A stretch of DNA of 43,241 nucleotides from assembly GCA_937921775.1 (NCBI GenBank), contig CAKZUK010000050.1:1-43241 (forward strand), written 5' to 3'. A model generated the notes under the pieces. It worked only from the letters and a program-made list of their open reading frames with translations, was not told the origin of the DNA and did no database searches. Origin of the DNA: an uncultured Saprospiraceae bacterium (GTDB lineage Bacteria > Bacteroidota > Bacteroidia > Chitinophagales > Saprospiraceae). The position numbers and the translations under genes were made by a program. Below are positions 27,225 to 36,090 of the stretch, one piece after another (within the stretch, counting starts at the first letter, position 1; every line of letters begins with the position of its first letter).

Positions 27225-28607
27225 CTATATCGTTTTAGAAACCTTATTTCGCTTAACAAATTGGCCGTAACCTTTTTTTATTTTTACTGAACCGTCATCA
27301 ATCGCTACTTTGCCGCGGAGTAAAACGGTCTTTACTTTGCCCGTTACTTTCCAACCTTCATAGGCCGAGTAGTCGACATTCATATGGTGTGTTTTTGCAG
27401 ATATTTTGTGTTTTTCTTTAGGATCGAAAATTATAAGGTCTGCATCTGAACCAATTGCAATGCAACCTTTCTTAGGGTACATTCCAAAAATCTTTGCTGC
27501 ATTAGTGGAACTGACTTCTACGAATTTATTTAAACTTATTTTTCCAGTTCGAACACCTTCAGAAAAAAGTAATTCCATACGATGTTCAATTGCTGGATGG
27601 CCGTTAGGGATTTTTGAGAAATCATTTTTGCCCATCAATTTCTGTTTCCATTTAAACGGACAGTGATCTGTACCTACTACCTGTATCATGCCTTGGTTGA
27701 TTCCGGCCCAAAGTGCATCTTGATCCTTAGGCTCACGGAGCGGTGGGCTCATCACCCATTTGGCGCCATTAAAACCTTTCTTGTAAAGTGATGCATCAAG
27801 GATGAGATATTGAATGCAGGTTTCTACAAAAACCTTTTGATTGCGTTTAGTGGATTGTCGAACAGCATTGAGCGCGCCCTCGCAGGTGAGGTGTACGATA
27901 TATGCAGGAACGTCCGTGTAGTTGGCCATATCACAAAAGCGACCGGAAGCTTCTGATTCAGTTACCTCAGGTTGTGAGAGGTAGTGGTACCAAGGCGAAA
28001 GTTTTCCTTCTGATTTATGTTTTGCGATAAGCGTATCAATCATGTCGCCATTGGTGGCATGTACCGTGACCATACCACCTTGATCTTTGACCTCTTTCAT
28101 AAGCTGTACCATCTGGCCATCATCGATCATCAGTGCACCTTTGTAAGCCATAAACGTTTTGAAGGAAGTGATCCCTTCTTTATTGATCAAATCTTTGATT
28201 TCTTTACGGGTATTGTCATTGAAATCAGTGACCGCCATATGAAAGGAGTAATCTCCAAATGCTTTTCCGTTGGAACGTTTTTGCCATTGGCCTAATGCAT
28301 GATGCAATGACTTACCTTGAGTTTGCAAAACAAAATCAATGACCATGGTGGTGCCACCATGAAGAGCCGCTCGAGTACCTGTAGAATAATCGTCGCTAGA
28401 TGAAGTGCCCATGAACGGCATGTCAAGATGGACGTGTGGGTCAATACCACCGGGAAAGATTAATTTACCTCGGGCATTAATGATCTGATCTGCATTTACC
28501 TTGAGTTTTTCTCCAATACTAACAATGCGTTTTCCTTCTATATAAATATCTGCTTTGTAGTCGTCGGAGGCAGTAATAATTCTGCCGTTTTTGATGAGTA
28601 TAGACAT
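27225..28607 (-). CDS. hydA: Dihydropyrimidinase (D-hydantoinase)
   Basis: 460 residues, a cyclic amidohydrolase that opens dihydrouracil to N-carbamoyl-beta-alanine. It is a TIM barrel with a binuclear metal centre: H58 and H60 (GGIDPHVHLDMPF), carbamylated K150 (SFKTFMAYKG), H183 (VTVHATNGD), H239 (IVHLTCEGAL) and D314 (GTDHCPF). All ligands are present and the length is normal. It lies 192 bases upstream of the ureidopropionase gene in the same direction. The four-gene copper module ends 123 bases before it, so it may have its own promoter in 28608-28730, though I could not identify a clear box there. Confidence 0.95.
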   Translation of the reverse strand: MSILIKNGRIITASDDYKADIYIEGKRIVSIGEKLKVNADQIINARGKLIFPGGIDPHVHLDMPFMGTSSSDDYSTGTRAALHGGTTMVIDFVLQTQGKSLHHALGQWQKRSNGKAFGDYSFHMAVTDFNDNTRKEIKDLINKEGITSFKTFMAYKGALMIDDGQMVQLMKEVKDQGGMVTVHATNGDMIDTLIAKHKSEGKLSPWYHYLSQPEVTESEASGRFCDMANYTDVPAYIVHLTCEGALNAVRQSTKRNQKVFVETCIQYLILDASLYKKGFNGAKWVMSPPLREPKDQDALWAGINQGMIQVVGTDHCPFKWKQKLMGKNDFSKIPNGHPAIEHRMELLFSEGVRTGKISLNKFVEVSSTNAAKIFGMYPKKGCIAIGSDADLIIFDPKEKHKISAKTHHMNVDYSAYEGWKVTGKVKTVLLRGKVAIDDGSVKIKKGYGQFVKRNKVSKTI

Positions 28608-28730
28608 ATATCGGTGATTGTTTTACCAATTATACGAAATTTGAGACAAAGGGTACAGAAATGAGGAAGGAAAATAGAGGTAAAAGTGGGAATATAAGGC
28701 CTTGAGACTGTTGGAGTTGATTAAAAATAA

Positions 28731-29744
28731 CTACTCTGCAAAAAGTGGGCTATTAATGAAACTTTCGTCGCTCAATGCATTTAGGAATTGTAGTAGATCG
28801 TTTTGCTCTTCTTGACTTAAGCTTAGAGATTTGATGAGTGGACTTTTGTGCGGATGACTTTTACCGCCGGTCTGATAGTGTTGAATCACTTCTTCTAGGG
28901 AGTTAATTGAGCCATTATGCATGTAGGGAGCTGTCAATGCTATATTTCTTAAACTAGGTACTTTGAATAGCGCTCGGTCTTCTTCGTTTCCAGTTAAGCG
29001 GAACCTACCCGAATCTTCATAGTTTTCGTAAAGTCCATTATTTGCAAAAGCGTAATCACTAAAATTGAAACCATTGTGGCAATTGGAGCAGTTGGTTTTT
29101 TCGCTAAAGAAAAGATCCATTCCTCGGATGGCAGCTTCGCTCATGGCATCAGAGTTATCGTATTGTGTATATTGATCGTAAGGGCTGTAACCGCTGAGCA
29201 AACTTCTTTCAAAACAAGATAGCGCTCTAGTAATAACAAAAGCATCCGGTTCGCGATCATAGGCTTTTTGCGCAAGCGAAACATATAGAGAATCGGCTGC
29301 AAGTCGCTCCGCAATTAGTAGGATATTGAAATCAAATTCATTGTGTTCCTGAATCGGAACTAATATTTGCTGTTCCAAATTAGGAACACCACCTGCTCTC
29401 GTAAAATAAGGATGGTAAGTAATGTTGGCAAGGCTAGGAGCATTTTGAGTACCGGGTCGATCTGCTACACCATTGCTAAGCGCAACGTCATCACTGAAGG
29501 CTAATGCAGGTTTGTGACAGGAGGCGCAGCTGATCATAGAATCGACTGACATGATCGGATCGAAAAATAGTTTCTTACCCAATTCCCATCGTTGGATGGT
29601 AAACTCATTGCCTTCAGGATGGAGGACCTCTGGGAAACCTTTTGGAATTTCCATTAGGCTTGGAATATACAAAGGCACTACTTCTTCTTTGTTACCGCAA
29701 GAAAGTACGACAAAAACAATTATAAAGAAATAGAGCCTTTGCAT
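28731..29744 (-). CDS. MbnH-like dihaem cytochrome c peroxidase/MauG-family lipoprotein
   Basis: 337 residues from the ATG at 29744. A TTG at 29762 could add six residues, but the ATG gives a cleaner lipoprotein signal (FVVLSC, lipid Cys16). Two haem c sites are present: C73-x-x-C76-H77 (CASCHKPALAF) and C219-x-x-C222-H223 (CSNCHNGFNF), with a possible axial-ligand segment APYMHNGS. The family covers bacterial cytochrome c peroxidases and MauG/MbnH enzymes that oxidise Trp residues on partner proteins through a high-valent di-iron state. The adjacent mbnP gene, 38 bases upstream, is the known partner of MbnH, so that role is preferred over plain peroxide removal. Confidence 0.87.
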   Translation of the reverse strand: MQRLYFFIIVFVVLSCGNKEEVVPLYIPSLMEIPKGFPEVLHPEGNEFTIQRWELGKKLFFDPIMSVDSMISCASCHKPALAFSDDVALSNGVADRPGTQNAPSLANITYHPYFTRAGGVPNLEQQILVPIQEHNEFDFNILLIAERLAADSLYVSLAQKAYDREPDAFVITRALSCFERSLLSGYSPYDQYTQYDNSDAMSEAAIRGMDLFFSEKTNCSNCHNGFNFSDYAFANNGLYENYEDSGRFRLTGNEEDRALFKVPSLRNIALTAPYMHNGSINSLEEVIQHYQTGGKSHPHKSPLIKSLSLSQEEQNDLLQFLNALSDESFINSPLFAE

Positions 29745-29782
29745 AAATAAGCAGGTGTTCAATTATAATTAATTACTCGCTT

Positions 29783-30751
29783 TTAATTGACGATCAACTT
29801 TTTAGAGATAACCGTTTGGTTTTCTTTGATTAAATTGATAAAGTACATACCAGCATTTTCTAAATTTAAATCAATTGCTACGTTGCTGTTTACTTTATCT
29901 AAAGACAAAATTTCTTTACCGAGAATATCTGTAATGCTTACTTGATAAGAAAGCTCCTTTGTTGCATTGATTCGTAAAGTACTGGTACCAACGGTAGTAG
30001 GATTTGGAAAAATATCAAGGCTACTAATTTCGCTATAGTCGACGGTTGATGTCGTTCCAGTTTTAGAACTAAATACATAGAGTTGGAAGTTGCTAAGCAT
30101 CTCTTGCGCCTCGTCTGTAGTTGCATGTACGATGAGTCCAGAGTTGACAGAAATATTTTCCAATGCCCGTGCATAATCGGCATCTATATTAATAGTGACT
30201 GCGTTGCTTGCCGCTGATGCCGTAACGTTGACGCTAACTTCAAGGTAATTTTGAGAACCAAGACCGTGCAATTCAACGGTGTTGTTGTAAGAAGGGCCAC
30301 CATTTCCTTCGAGTGCAACAAATCTATAGCCAGAAGCCCAGCCCCAATGCATGGAAGGATTTTTAGGTGCAAGTGGATGATCGCTTGCGTAAGATGCTGG
30401 GTCAAGAAAATTGTGTGCATCGTCTACACCGATATGGAACTGGACACCTTCTACTTCTGTAATGTTGTGGCTCCCAAGGTCGATTGCTGTTGCATCTGCT
30501 GCGTTGACGAGTACCCATAGATCATTTACTTCTGTTGTCTGACCGCCATCATGGGTTACTGTAAATTCTGTGATGTAGTATTCTAAACGATTAAGGTTGA
30601 AGTCATCACCAAGATTATTGGTAGAAGGAGTGAGCATGGCAAAGGCATCACTGCCTAGTTTGTGATTGATGTTTAGTTGGACGCTATTTTGGGCAAAGCC
30701 AAAATTGCTAAGTAAGAAACATGTGATTAGTGTAAAGAGTATATTTTTCAT
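29783..30751 (-). CDS. mbnP: MbnP-family copper-binding protein with T9SS sorting domain
   Basis: 322 residues: signal peptide (SNFGFAQ, cleaved near 20), an MbnP domain (about 24-225) and a T9SS type A sorting domain (DIFPNPTTVGTSTLRINA to the end). MbnP proteins bind copper and, in methanotrophs, have a Trp oxidised to kynurenine by the dihaem partner MbnH. Family hallmarks seen here are LNRLEYYITEF, VQFHIGVD and MHWGWASGYRF (M134, H135, W136, W138), which supplies likely copper ligands and candidate Trp residues for modification. The methanotroph proteins are periplasmic; here the T9SS tail predicts export to the cell surface. It lies between the BNR-like gene (34-base gap) and the MbnH-like gene. 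Confidence 0.9.
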   Translation of the reverse strand: MKNILFTLITCFLLSNFGFAQNSVQLNINHKLGSDAFAMLTPSTNNLGDDFNLNRLEYYITEFTVTHDGGQTTEVNDLWVLVNAADATAIDLGSHNITEVEGVQFHIGVDDAHNFLDPASYASDHPLAPKNPSMHWGWASGYRFVALEGNGGPSYNNTVELHGLGSQNYLEVSVNVTASAASNAVTINIDADYARALENISVNSGLIVHATTDEAQEMLSNFQLYVFSSKTGTTSTVDYSEISSLDIFPNPTTVGTSTLRINATKELSYQVSITDILGKEILSLDKVNSNVAIDLNLENAGMYFINLIKENQTVISKKLIVN

Positions 30752-30785
30752 GCTTAATAGATATTTAAAGTGGTGTATAGAAGGT

Positions 30786-32246
30786 TTAATTAAGAAGGAC
30801 TATTTTTTTAATAGCTGTTCCTTGATTGGTATTTAATTGAAGAAAGTAAGTCCCCGCAGAGACTCCCTCTTTGTTTATTTTGATTCTATCGCTATTAGTA
30901 CTGTAAGTTTTGATGACTTGACCACTAGTGTTTATAAGATTCGCAGTGATTTGTTCAGCTTTATCATTTGAAAAATACACCATTGAAAATTCGCTTACTG
31001 GATTTGGTGTTATTTCAAAATTAAAGATATCGAATTGTGGATCAGCAATGCTAACAATTTCTTCGAATCCAGCAGTTCTGTACATGACACGACCAAGTGA
31101 GCTATCTTCATAAGCGATATGGAATACACCATCTTTGAAAACAACATCTGCTTGCTTTTGAGAAGAAGTTCCTCCGGCTACTAAGGTGGATTGATCCTCT
31201 AGACCTGCAAGGCCATTGACAGACCAAGCAATAACGATGTCATACCCGTTGTCACCTATCTCTTGCCAGACAAGGCCAAGTGTATCTGAGTTGCCAGCTA
31301 TTGCTGGAAAATTTTGACTAGTATTCGATCCATTTAGCGCAGGTATCTGGAATTGATTACCAGCCTCCATGGTCGCCTTGTTTAGTGCGCTGAAGTAAAT
31401 ATTAGCCCCATTCGTAGCAGAGAAAAACGTGGTGTAAATATTATCTCCATCCACGATCATATCTGGACCACTTTGCGGGCAGCTAAAGGTTGTCCAATCG
31501 GTATCATCTATATCACTTGCATTGGTAAAACTGCTTCCACCATCTAGTGATTGTGCTATCCAGATGTCACGCTTGTTGTCGTCGTTATTTCTAAAGCTGA
31601 TGTAGATTTCGTCTTCAGATGGCGCCACAATCGATCCCATGCAACATTCGCAAACTTCAGTGCCATCAACAACTTCATTCGCAACTGCAGGAAGTGAGAA
31701 GCTAAGGCCACCATCATTTGATTTTGCAACTTCATAAAGTGCCTCCTGCTCGTTAAAGTTAGTTGTAATAAAACTAACTACAGGATTTCCGTTTGGACTA
31801 ATAGCAACAGATGGCAAGGTAGCAACTCGTCCAGCTGGAGCGTCCCAAACAGAGACGGGATCAGCAAATGTTTGTCCGCCATCAATTGATTTGCCACAGT
31901 AGATTCCTTCACCATAATTTTCAAAAACGATGAACATGGTGTTGCCTTGCGTTACAATCTGAGGGCCGAGACTGCCGCCCCAGATATCAGCTGTTGCACT
32001 ACCAGTGTTGATTGAAATCGGATCGCCAAAGGCTGCTGTAGTGTTATCCCAAATGGCAAGATAAAGAGCGGAATTGCTGCCTGATTTTCCCCAGTAAATG
32101 ACTGGGCTGTTGTCTTCTAGAAGCGCAATGCGCGGCGCCCTTGTGCTCGTTCCTTCGGTTGAGACTACTATGGAGTCACTAATGAATAAAGACTGTCCTA
32201 GTAAGCAGTAAGGAATGAAGAAGAAAAGGAGTAGATTTTTTTTCAT
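30786..32246 (-). CDS. BNR/sialidase-like propeller protein with CECC motif and T9SS sorting domain
   Basis: 486 residues: signal peptide (MKKNLLLFFFIPYCLLGQ), a BNR-type beta-propeller with Asp-box-like turns (GKSIDGGQTF, AKSNDGGLSF, AQSLDGGSSF), and a T9SS type A sorting domain (FEITPNPVSEF to VLLN). Proteins of this shape are often labelled exo-alpha-sialidase, but I see no arginine triad or other catalytic set, so enzyme activity is doubtful. C199-E200-C201-C202-M203 forms a CxCCM cluster, a plausible soft-metal site. It stands 64 bases after the HMA-domain gene and 34 bases before mbnP, inside a tight four-gene unit. I infer a surface copper-binding or docking role; this is not established. 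Confidence 0.82.
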   Translation of the reverse strand: MKKNLLLFFFIPYCLLGQSLFISDSIVVSTEGTSTRAPRIALLEDNSPVIYWGKSGSNSALYLAIWDNTTAAFGDPISINTGSATADIWGGSLGPQIVTQGNTMFIVFENYGEGIYCGKSIDGGQTFADPVSVWDAPAGRVATLPSVAISPNGNPVVSFITTNFNEQEALYEVAKSNDGGLSFSLPAVANEVVDGTEVCECCMGSIVAPSEDEIYISFRNNDDNKRDIWIAQSLDGGSSFTNASDIDDTDWTTFSCPQSGPDMIVDGDNIYTTFFSATNGANIYFSALNKATMEAGNQFQIPALNGSNTSQNFPAIAGNSDTLGLVWQEIGDNGYDIVIAWSVNGLAGLEDQSTLVAGGTSSQKQADVVFKDGVFHIAYEDSSLGRVMYRTAGFEEIVSIADPQFDIFNFEITPNPVSEFSMVYFSNDKAEQITANLINTSGQVIKTYSTNSDRIKINKEGVSAGTYFLQLNTNQGTAIKKIVLLN

Positions 32247-32310
32247 GGACTGTTTTGTTAATTTAGAGAATGGGAAGTTCTGTCATTGAATTTCCCATCC
32301 TCGGGTTTTA

Positions 32311-32685
32311 TTATTCTGGTCGTTTATATTTACAACAGCCAGGTAACATGTTGTAGATTTCGTCTTTTGCCCGATGTGTTTCGCTATCATAACCAGCGTC
32401 AGCTATCTTTTGTTTAATATCGTCAAGAGAGGCCAAATTGGGATCGTAAGATACAACCATTATCCAGGTACTCATATCCCAGTCTGCCATGTCCACACCT
32501 TCTATTTTTTTAGTGGAGCCTTCTATTCTTCGTTCACACATACCGCAGTTGCCGTATACATTGAAGGTATCTTTTTTTAGTTCAGTTTTTTTCACCTCAA
32601 GGTTTTCTTGAGCAGTTTCCTGTGCATTAGCTGAAAAGCTAAAAAGGGTACAGGCAATCAGCATTAAAAGCGTGTTTAGTTTCAT
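32311..32685 (-). CDS. Periplasmic heavy-metal-associated (HMA) domain protein
   Basis: 124 residues: signal peptide (cleavage near SFSANAQ), a short linker, and an HMA (ferredoxin-like) fold with the metal-binding loop GNCGMCERRIEG (C47, C50), continuing IMVVSYDPNLASLDDIKQKIADAGYD as in copper chaperones. The C-terminus adds a second Cys pair, C117-C118 (GCCKYKRPE), beyond the usual fold. It probably binds Cu(I) in the periplasm and passes it on. It is first in the unit HMA - BNR-like - MbnP - MbnH-like, so the promoter of the whole unit should lie in 32686-32913. Confidence 0.88.
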   Translation of the reverse strand: MKLNTLLMLIACTLFSFSANAQETAQENLEVKKTELKKDTFNVYGNCGMCERRIEGSTKKIEGVDMADWDMSTWIMVVSYDPNLASLDDIKQKIADAGYDSETHRAKDEIYNMLPGCCKYKRPE

Positions 32686-32781
32686 GATTTATATTTTATA
32701 GTTATTGACTTGAAAGGGCATAGTAATAAGGTCAAGATACGACTTCTTATTGAGTTTTGTGGCTAGTTAGACTGTTATAGT

Positions 32782-32827
32782 AAGCTTAAAATTAACTGTG
32801 GTGCACCTGAAAATTGTCCTTAAGCTT
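32782..32827. promoter_or_regulatory. Symmetric palindromes upstream of the copper module
   Basis: In the 228-base gap before the HMA gene, AAGCTTAA (32782-32789) and TTAAGCTT (32820-32827) are inverted repeats placed almost evenly around the palindrome GGTGCACC (32800-32807). This could be the operator of a metal-responsive regulator. The arms contain AAGCTT, itself a palindrome, which lowers the weight of the evidence. Confidence 0.25.
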
Positions 32828-32913
32828 GTAGTCTTAATTGCAAAGGCTGAATTACTTAGTATAAATTAGCGGGCATTATAGTAGGTATTACCACTAGAAC
32901 TGTAATTGAATTC

Positions 32914-34638
32914 TTACTTCATTCCTCTTTTTGCCAAAAAATAATACACCGCATAAGCGACGATAAAACTACTGAACCAAGATGTATTATACAGGATGGC
33001 CAGAGAAGGAACCATGTAGCCAACTAAAGCGACAACTACCCCAGCCACCAAGGCAATAAATGCAGCGCCATGGTAGCCATTGGAATAAGTGTAAGCTCCC
33101 TTTTCTAAGAAGAGATCATTGATAGAAATTTCAGTTTTGCGCAAGCTGTAGTAATCACAAATGATAACGGCAAGTATTGGTCCTAGAAAGCTACTGACAA
33201 AAAGTAGTAGTCCGGAGATACTGTCCATCAGCCACCATGGGCAGATGATGATTCCGATGATTGCCGTGATGATACCGCCGTTGCGGAACGAAATTTTGCG
33301 AGGTAGTATATTGGAAAAAGCATTAGCTGGAGCAATCACATTAGCAGCAATGTTAGTACTCAATGTGGCAATGAGCATACAGATTTGTGCAACGATGATG
33401 ATGGCCGGGCTATCAAGTTTGTCAACCAAACTAACGGGATCCCATGGAGCATCTTCCAATACCAATACATCTCCAAAAATGATTGCTGCAGCACAGGTCA
33501 CAAACACTCCTACGAAAGAGTAGAGTACCATCGTTCCAGGTAGTCCGATGAACTGTCCCATTGCTTGTTCTTTTTGAGATTTTCCAAAGCGTGTGATGTC
33601 CGCAATACTGATGGCCATGGTTGCCCAGAAACCAACCATTGCGGTAAGCCATAAAAGGTATTTCCAGATTTTGTTTCCTTGTTTTTCGCCGGCATTTTTT
33701 GTTAAGTTGACGGCGGATGAGATAACTGCTTTTGGGCCTTTGGTCGATTGGAATTGGATTTGTAAACTACTTTTGTCAACAGTAGCTAACTCTTCGCTGA
33801 GAATATAACTAAGTTCTTCTTTAGTATTTGCAAGCCCGATCCAAGAACCTTTAATTTTACCAGAGATCAAACGATATTGGTTGGCTTTGGCTTGACCATC
33901 TTTATCTCTAATTGGATTTAATTTTAAACTAAGGGTTTGGTCAGTTTGGCTAGTGATAATGGCAGTGGGGACAGATAATTCTGCACTTCTGTTGAGGACG
34001 TCTTTAAAGCTGCCTACATTGCTAGCGCCCCAACAAATCATAGCAATTCCAATGAGAATAAGTAGGGGAGCAGCCAGTGTTTCTAACCAACGAATACTTT
34101 CCGTTCCCTTCCAAATGAAATAAACATTCATCAACCAGAATAAAGCAAAACCAATAAACTTTCCAATACCCAAGCCAGCACTACTCTCTATTCCAAAAAG
34201 AACACAGCCAATTGAGTAAATGGCCAGTCCACCAATCCAGGTCTGAATGCCAAACCATCCACAAGCTACCACGCCTCTCAGTACACTCGCAATGTGAATA
34301 CCATTTGTACCAAAGGATGATCGACCAATGACAGGAAAGGGGACGCCGTACTTTAAACCTGCATGTCCGTTCAGAACCATCGGTATCGTTACCAGTATAT
34401 TTCCTATTGCGATTATAGCCAAGGCCTCTTTCCAGCTAAAACCATCTTTAATCATATAGGAAGCCAAGAGATAAGTTGGAATACAAACCGCCATTCCCAC
34501 CCAGATAGCCGCAAGATCCCACATACCCCAAGAGCGCTCACTTGCAGGAACAGGTTTTAGATCTTCGCTGTAAAGGGAGGACTTGCGAGCTTCCTCGCTA
34601 AGTTGGTAGTTTGTTGGTTCGTTGTTTTGGTTTTCCAT
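32914..34638 (-). CDS. NCS1-family nucleobase:cation symporter with a large inserted loop
   Basis: 574 residues. NCS1 transporters import cytosine, uracil, allantoin or hydantoins with Na+ or H+ across the inner membrane by a LeuT-type fold. The family features are clear: RSWGMWDLAAIWVGMAVCIPTY (helix 1), PFPVIGRSSFG, CGWFGIQTWIGG (helix 3), and VGFWATMAISIADITRFGKSQ (helix 6). Typical members have 460-500 residues; here about 105 polar residues (about 215-322, from LNRSAELS to GEKQGNK) are inserted between helices 5 and 6, a loop that faces the periplasm in this fold. With its neighbours for cytosine deamination and uracil reduction, cytosine and/or uracil is the likely cargo. It lies 41 bases after the aminotransferase gene. 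Confidence 0.9.
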   Translation of the reverse strand: MENQNNEPTNYQLSEEARKSSLYSEDLKPVPASERSWGMWDLAAIWVGMAVCIPTYLLASYMIKDGFSWKEALAIIAIGNILVTIPMVLNGHAGLKYGVPFPVIGRSSFGTNGIHIASVLRGVVACGWFGIQTWIGGLAIYSIGCVLFGIESSAGLGIGKFIGFALFWLMNVYFIWKGTESIRWLETLAAPLLILIGIAMICWGASNVGSFKDVLNRSAELSVPTAIITSQTDQTLSLKLNPIRDKDGQAKANQYRLISGKIKGSWIGLANTKEELSYILSEELATVDKSSLQIQFQSTKGPKAVISSAVNLTKNAGEKQGNKIWKYLLWLTAMVGFWATMAISIADITRFGKSQKEQAMGQFIGLPGTMVLYSFVGVFVTCAAAIIFGDVLVLEDAPWDPVSLVDKLDSPAIIIVAQICMLIATLSTNIAANVIAPANAFSNILPRKISFRNGGIITAIIGIIICPWWLMDSISGLLLFVSSFLGPILAVIICDYYSLRKTEISINDLFLEKGAYTYSNGYHGAAFIALVAGVVVALVGYMVPSLAILYNTSWFSSFIVAYAVYYFLAKRGMK

Positions 34639-34679
34639 GATGTTGGTTTCTTTTTGTTGCGGATTGAGCGTATACGAAG

Positions 34680-36008
34680 CTAGGCGATAGCCTCATCCGC
34701 CAAAGCAATCGCCTGCGAAATAATATCTAGTCCCTCATCAATTTGTGCTTCAGTCGCAATCAATGGTGGTGCTATGAAAATGAAATTCCATTTTACGAAA
34801 GTAAACATACCCAGCTCTCTAATCTTTGCAGCTACTTTTTTCATGATGCCCATTTCATGTGGTTTGGCATTCCAGGGGGCCATTGGTTCTTTTGTTTTTC
34901 GATCTTTTACTAGTTCGATTGCGCCGAGTAATCCAGTGTTTCTAAAATCGCCAATCGAAGGATGTTTGGAAATTAAGCCTTTCATTTTTTCTTCGAGATA
35001 GCGACTGATTTTATTTGCGTTTTCAATCAGATTATCCGATTCGTAAATGTCAAGAACAGCAAGTGCTGAGGCACAAGAAACTGGATGTGCAGAATAAGTA
35101 AGCCCAAGAGGAAGTGCCTTGTCATCAAAGGTATTGGCGATTGTATCTGAAACGATTAATGCTCCCAAGGGAAGGTAACCAGCCGTCAAACCCTTGGCTG
35201 TGGCGATCATGTCGGGAACTACACCGCTGTGATCTATCCCGAACCACTTCCCCGTTCGACCAAATCCGCTCATCACTTCATCGTCGATGATTAGTATGCC
35301 ATATTTTCTAACGAGTTTTTCAATAAGTTGCCAATAATTTGGTGGGTATTTGATACAACCAGAAGTACCAGACTCGCCTTCTAAAATAATAGCGGCTATA
35401 TTTTCTGGACCTTCAAATTTAATGATTCGTTCTAGTTGTTCTACACATCGTTCAGCACACTGCTCTGCCGAGTCGCTGTACCACGGACAACGATAAAAGT
35501 ATGGGTTTTCAAATTTGACCATACCAGGTGCAGCCAGATGGTCCATCTGTAGTCTTCTTGGATCACCTCCCGCTGAAATAGCACCATAAGTGGCGCCATG
35601 GTATGAGCGGTATTGTGATAATATTTTATGTCGACCAGTATAGAGGCGCGCTAGTTTGATGGCATTTTCAATAGCCTCTGCACCACCAAGTGTGAAAAAT
35701 GTTTTGGAGAGATTCCCAGGAGCTATTTCGGCTAGTCGTTTGCCTAATTTTCCTCTTACTTCAGTGACCATGCTTGGTGCAATGTAGCTGACTTCCTGCA
35801 TTTGTTTGACCACTGCATCAGTAACTCTTTGGTCGCCGTGTCCGATGTTGACGTTCATTAGTTGACTGCTGAAGTCGAGGTAGCGTTTGCCAGATTGGTC
35901 GTAGAGATAGACACCTTCTGCGTGAGCTACTTCGATGGGGTTTAGACCTCCTTGTTTTGACCAAGAGAAGAAGGTATGATTTAGAGAGTCTTGTGTGTTG
36001 TTAGTCAT
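34680..36008 (-). CDS. Class III aminotransferase, probable beta-alanine:pyruvate/2-oxoglutarate transaminase
   Basis: 442 residues, PLP-dependent fold type I. PLP-binding features: FFTLGGAEAIENAIKLAR (phosphate-binding), D243 (IIDDEVMSGFGRTG) and Schiff-base K272 (ATAKGLTAGYLPLG). Class III enzymes act on omega-amino groups. In this setting the expected substrate is beta-alanine, the end product of uracil breakdown, giving malonate semialdehyde; for thymine it would be beta-aminoisobutyrate. The gene lies 82 bases after the semialdehyde dehydrogenase, its natural next enzyme. Sequence alone cannot exclude GABA, taurine or other amine substrates. Confidence 0.88.
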   Translation of the reverse strand: MTNNTQDSLNHTFFSWSKQGGLNPIEVAHAEGVYLYDQSGKRYLDFSSQLMNVNIGHGDQRVTDAVVKQMQEVSYIAPSMVTEVRGKLGKRLAEIAPGNLSKTFFTLGGAEAIENAIKLARLYTGRHKILSQYRSYHGATYGAISAGGDPRRLQMDHLAAPGMVKFENPYFYRCPWYSDSAEQCAERCVEQLERIIKFEGPENIAAIILEGESGTSGCIKYPPNYWQLIEKLVRKYGILIIDDEVMSGFGRTGKWFGIDHSGVVPDMIATAKGLTAGYLPLGALIVSDTIANTFDDKALPLGLTYSAHPVSCASALAVLDIYESDNLIENANKISRYLEEKMKGLISKHPSIGDFRNTGLLGAIELVKDRKTKEPMAPWNAKPHEMGIMKKVAAKIRELGMFTFVKWNFIFIAPPLIATEAQIDEGLDIISQAIALADEAIA

Positions 36009-36090
36009 GCTTCTTTTTTTATCAATGAGCGCTGCCCAATGTTGATGGCCTAAGCCTTTCAGGCTAAGTTTGTCAAAGGTTTCTGATTTG

